DNA of 64,000 nt from Marseilla massiliensis (lineage in GTDB: Bacteria > Bacteroidota > Bacteroidia > Bacteroidales > Bacteroidaceae), in assembly GCF_016899955.1 (NCBI RefSeq), contig NZ_JACJJL010000005.1, forward strand, positions 124,001 through 188,000, given 5' to 3'. Under the pieces are notes generated by a model, which saw only the letters and a list, made by a program, of their open reading frames with translations, ran no database searches and was not told the DNA's origin. Shown in pieces: positions 63,809-64,000 of this stretch (positions are counted from its first letter, which is position 1; each line of letters opens with the position of its first letter). Both the position numbers and the translations under genes were made by a program.

Positions 63809-64000
63809 GCCGCCACTGCCTCGGCACACATCGCCGACGGCAGCCCCAACAACCAATCACACCATGCCGGAAACGCCATACACAACGCCCTACCCCACAT
63901 CAGCAAGGCTTTGCTTTTCCTGCTTTTGCCTTATTACATGTGCACCATATTCATAATTACACAAAAACAGGAAAAGATTTGTTTGGCCAATATGCAGAAA
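63809..64000. other. window end, no feature seen
   Basis: 192 bp after the AraC frame. No gene start, promoter consensus or repeat array recognised. Confidence 0.4.

Overview
The window is a GC-rich stretch of a Bacteroidota chromosome, order Bacteroidales, probably Prevotellaceae-like; the sequence does not fix the genus. Support comes from promoters of the Bacteroidota housekeeping type (TAnnTTTG at -7, TTTG/TTG about 19-21 bp upstream), fimbrillin-type surface lipoproteins, BspA-like leucine-rich repeats, a BACON domain, a T9SS-like C-terminal sorting domain and a Bacteroides-style rhamnose pathway. I saw no tRNA, rRNA, CRISPR array, prophage or insertion sequence.

Layout. 1-14.6 kb holds housekeeping and envelope genes: rlmL (cut by the window start), a dipeptidyl peptidase IV, a secreted endonuclease I, purD, two membrane proteins, a metal ABC binding protein and ATPase with no permease beside them, a large DUF2723 membrane protein, a polysaccharide deacetylase and queG. 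15-20 kb holds a pectinesterase, a Fur-family regulator, two unknown genes and an acetylxylan-esterase-like protein. 20-32 kb is a collinear surface-protein block: three fimbrillin-domain lipoproteins, one fused to LRR, BACON and an M64 metallopeptidase, then two unknown envelope proteins, an FnIII/LRR lipoprotein, a small possible DNA-binding protein and a membrane-anchored Ser/Thr kinase. 32-39 kb carries GH42, GH28 and GH78 hydrolases that suit rhamnogalacturonan-I side chains and backbone, with no SusC/SusD pair. 39-50 kb has mnmA, a MATE exporter behind a structured leader, an SPFH/ribbon-helix-helix pair, rsgA, frr, cysK and a two-component system. 50-60 kb has an AraC regulator, nhaD and the L-rhamnose genes rhaB-rhaA-rhaT and rhaD, with an Lrp regulator and metY between. 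60.9-63.8 kb is a damaged multidrug-efflux locus: a membrane-fusion protein joined in frame to the second half of an outer-membrane efflux factor with the RND pump missing, next to a frameshifted AraC regulator.

How the parts fit. The hydrolases can release rhamnose, galactose and galacturonic acid from pectin; RhaT, RhaA, RhaB and RhaD would then take rhamnose to DHAP and lactaldehyde. The 20-32 kb block looks like a surface adhesin/protease set with its own regulator and kinase.

The most unusual signal is non-coding. Seven intergenic arrays (starting near 3834, 14684, 28068, 40504, 45974, 52785 and 60471) each hold four copies of a near-palindromic unit with core ACGGSCCGT, spaced exactly 22 bp apart. 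None lies inside a gene. I know of no description of this element.
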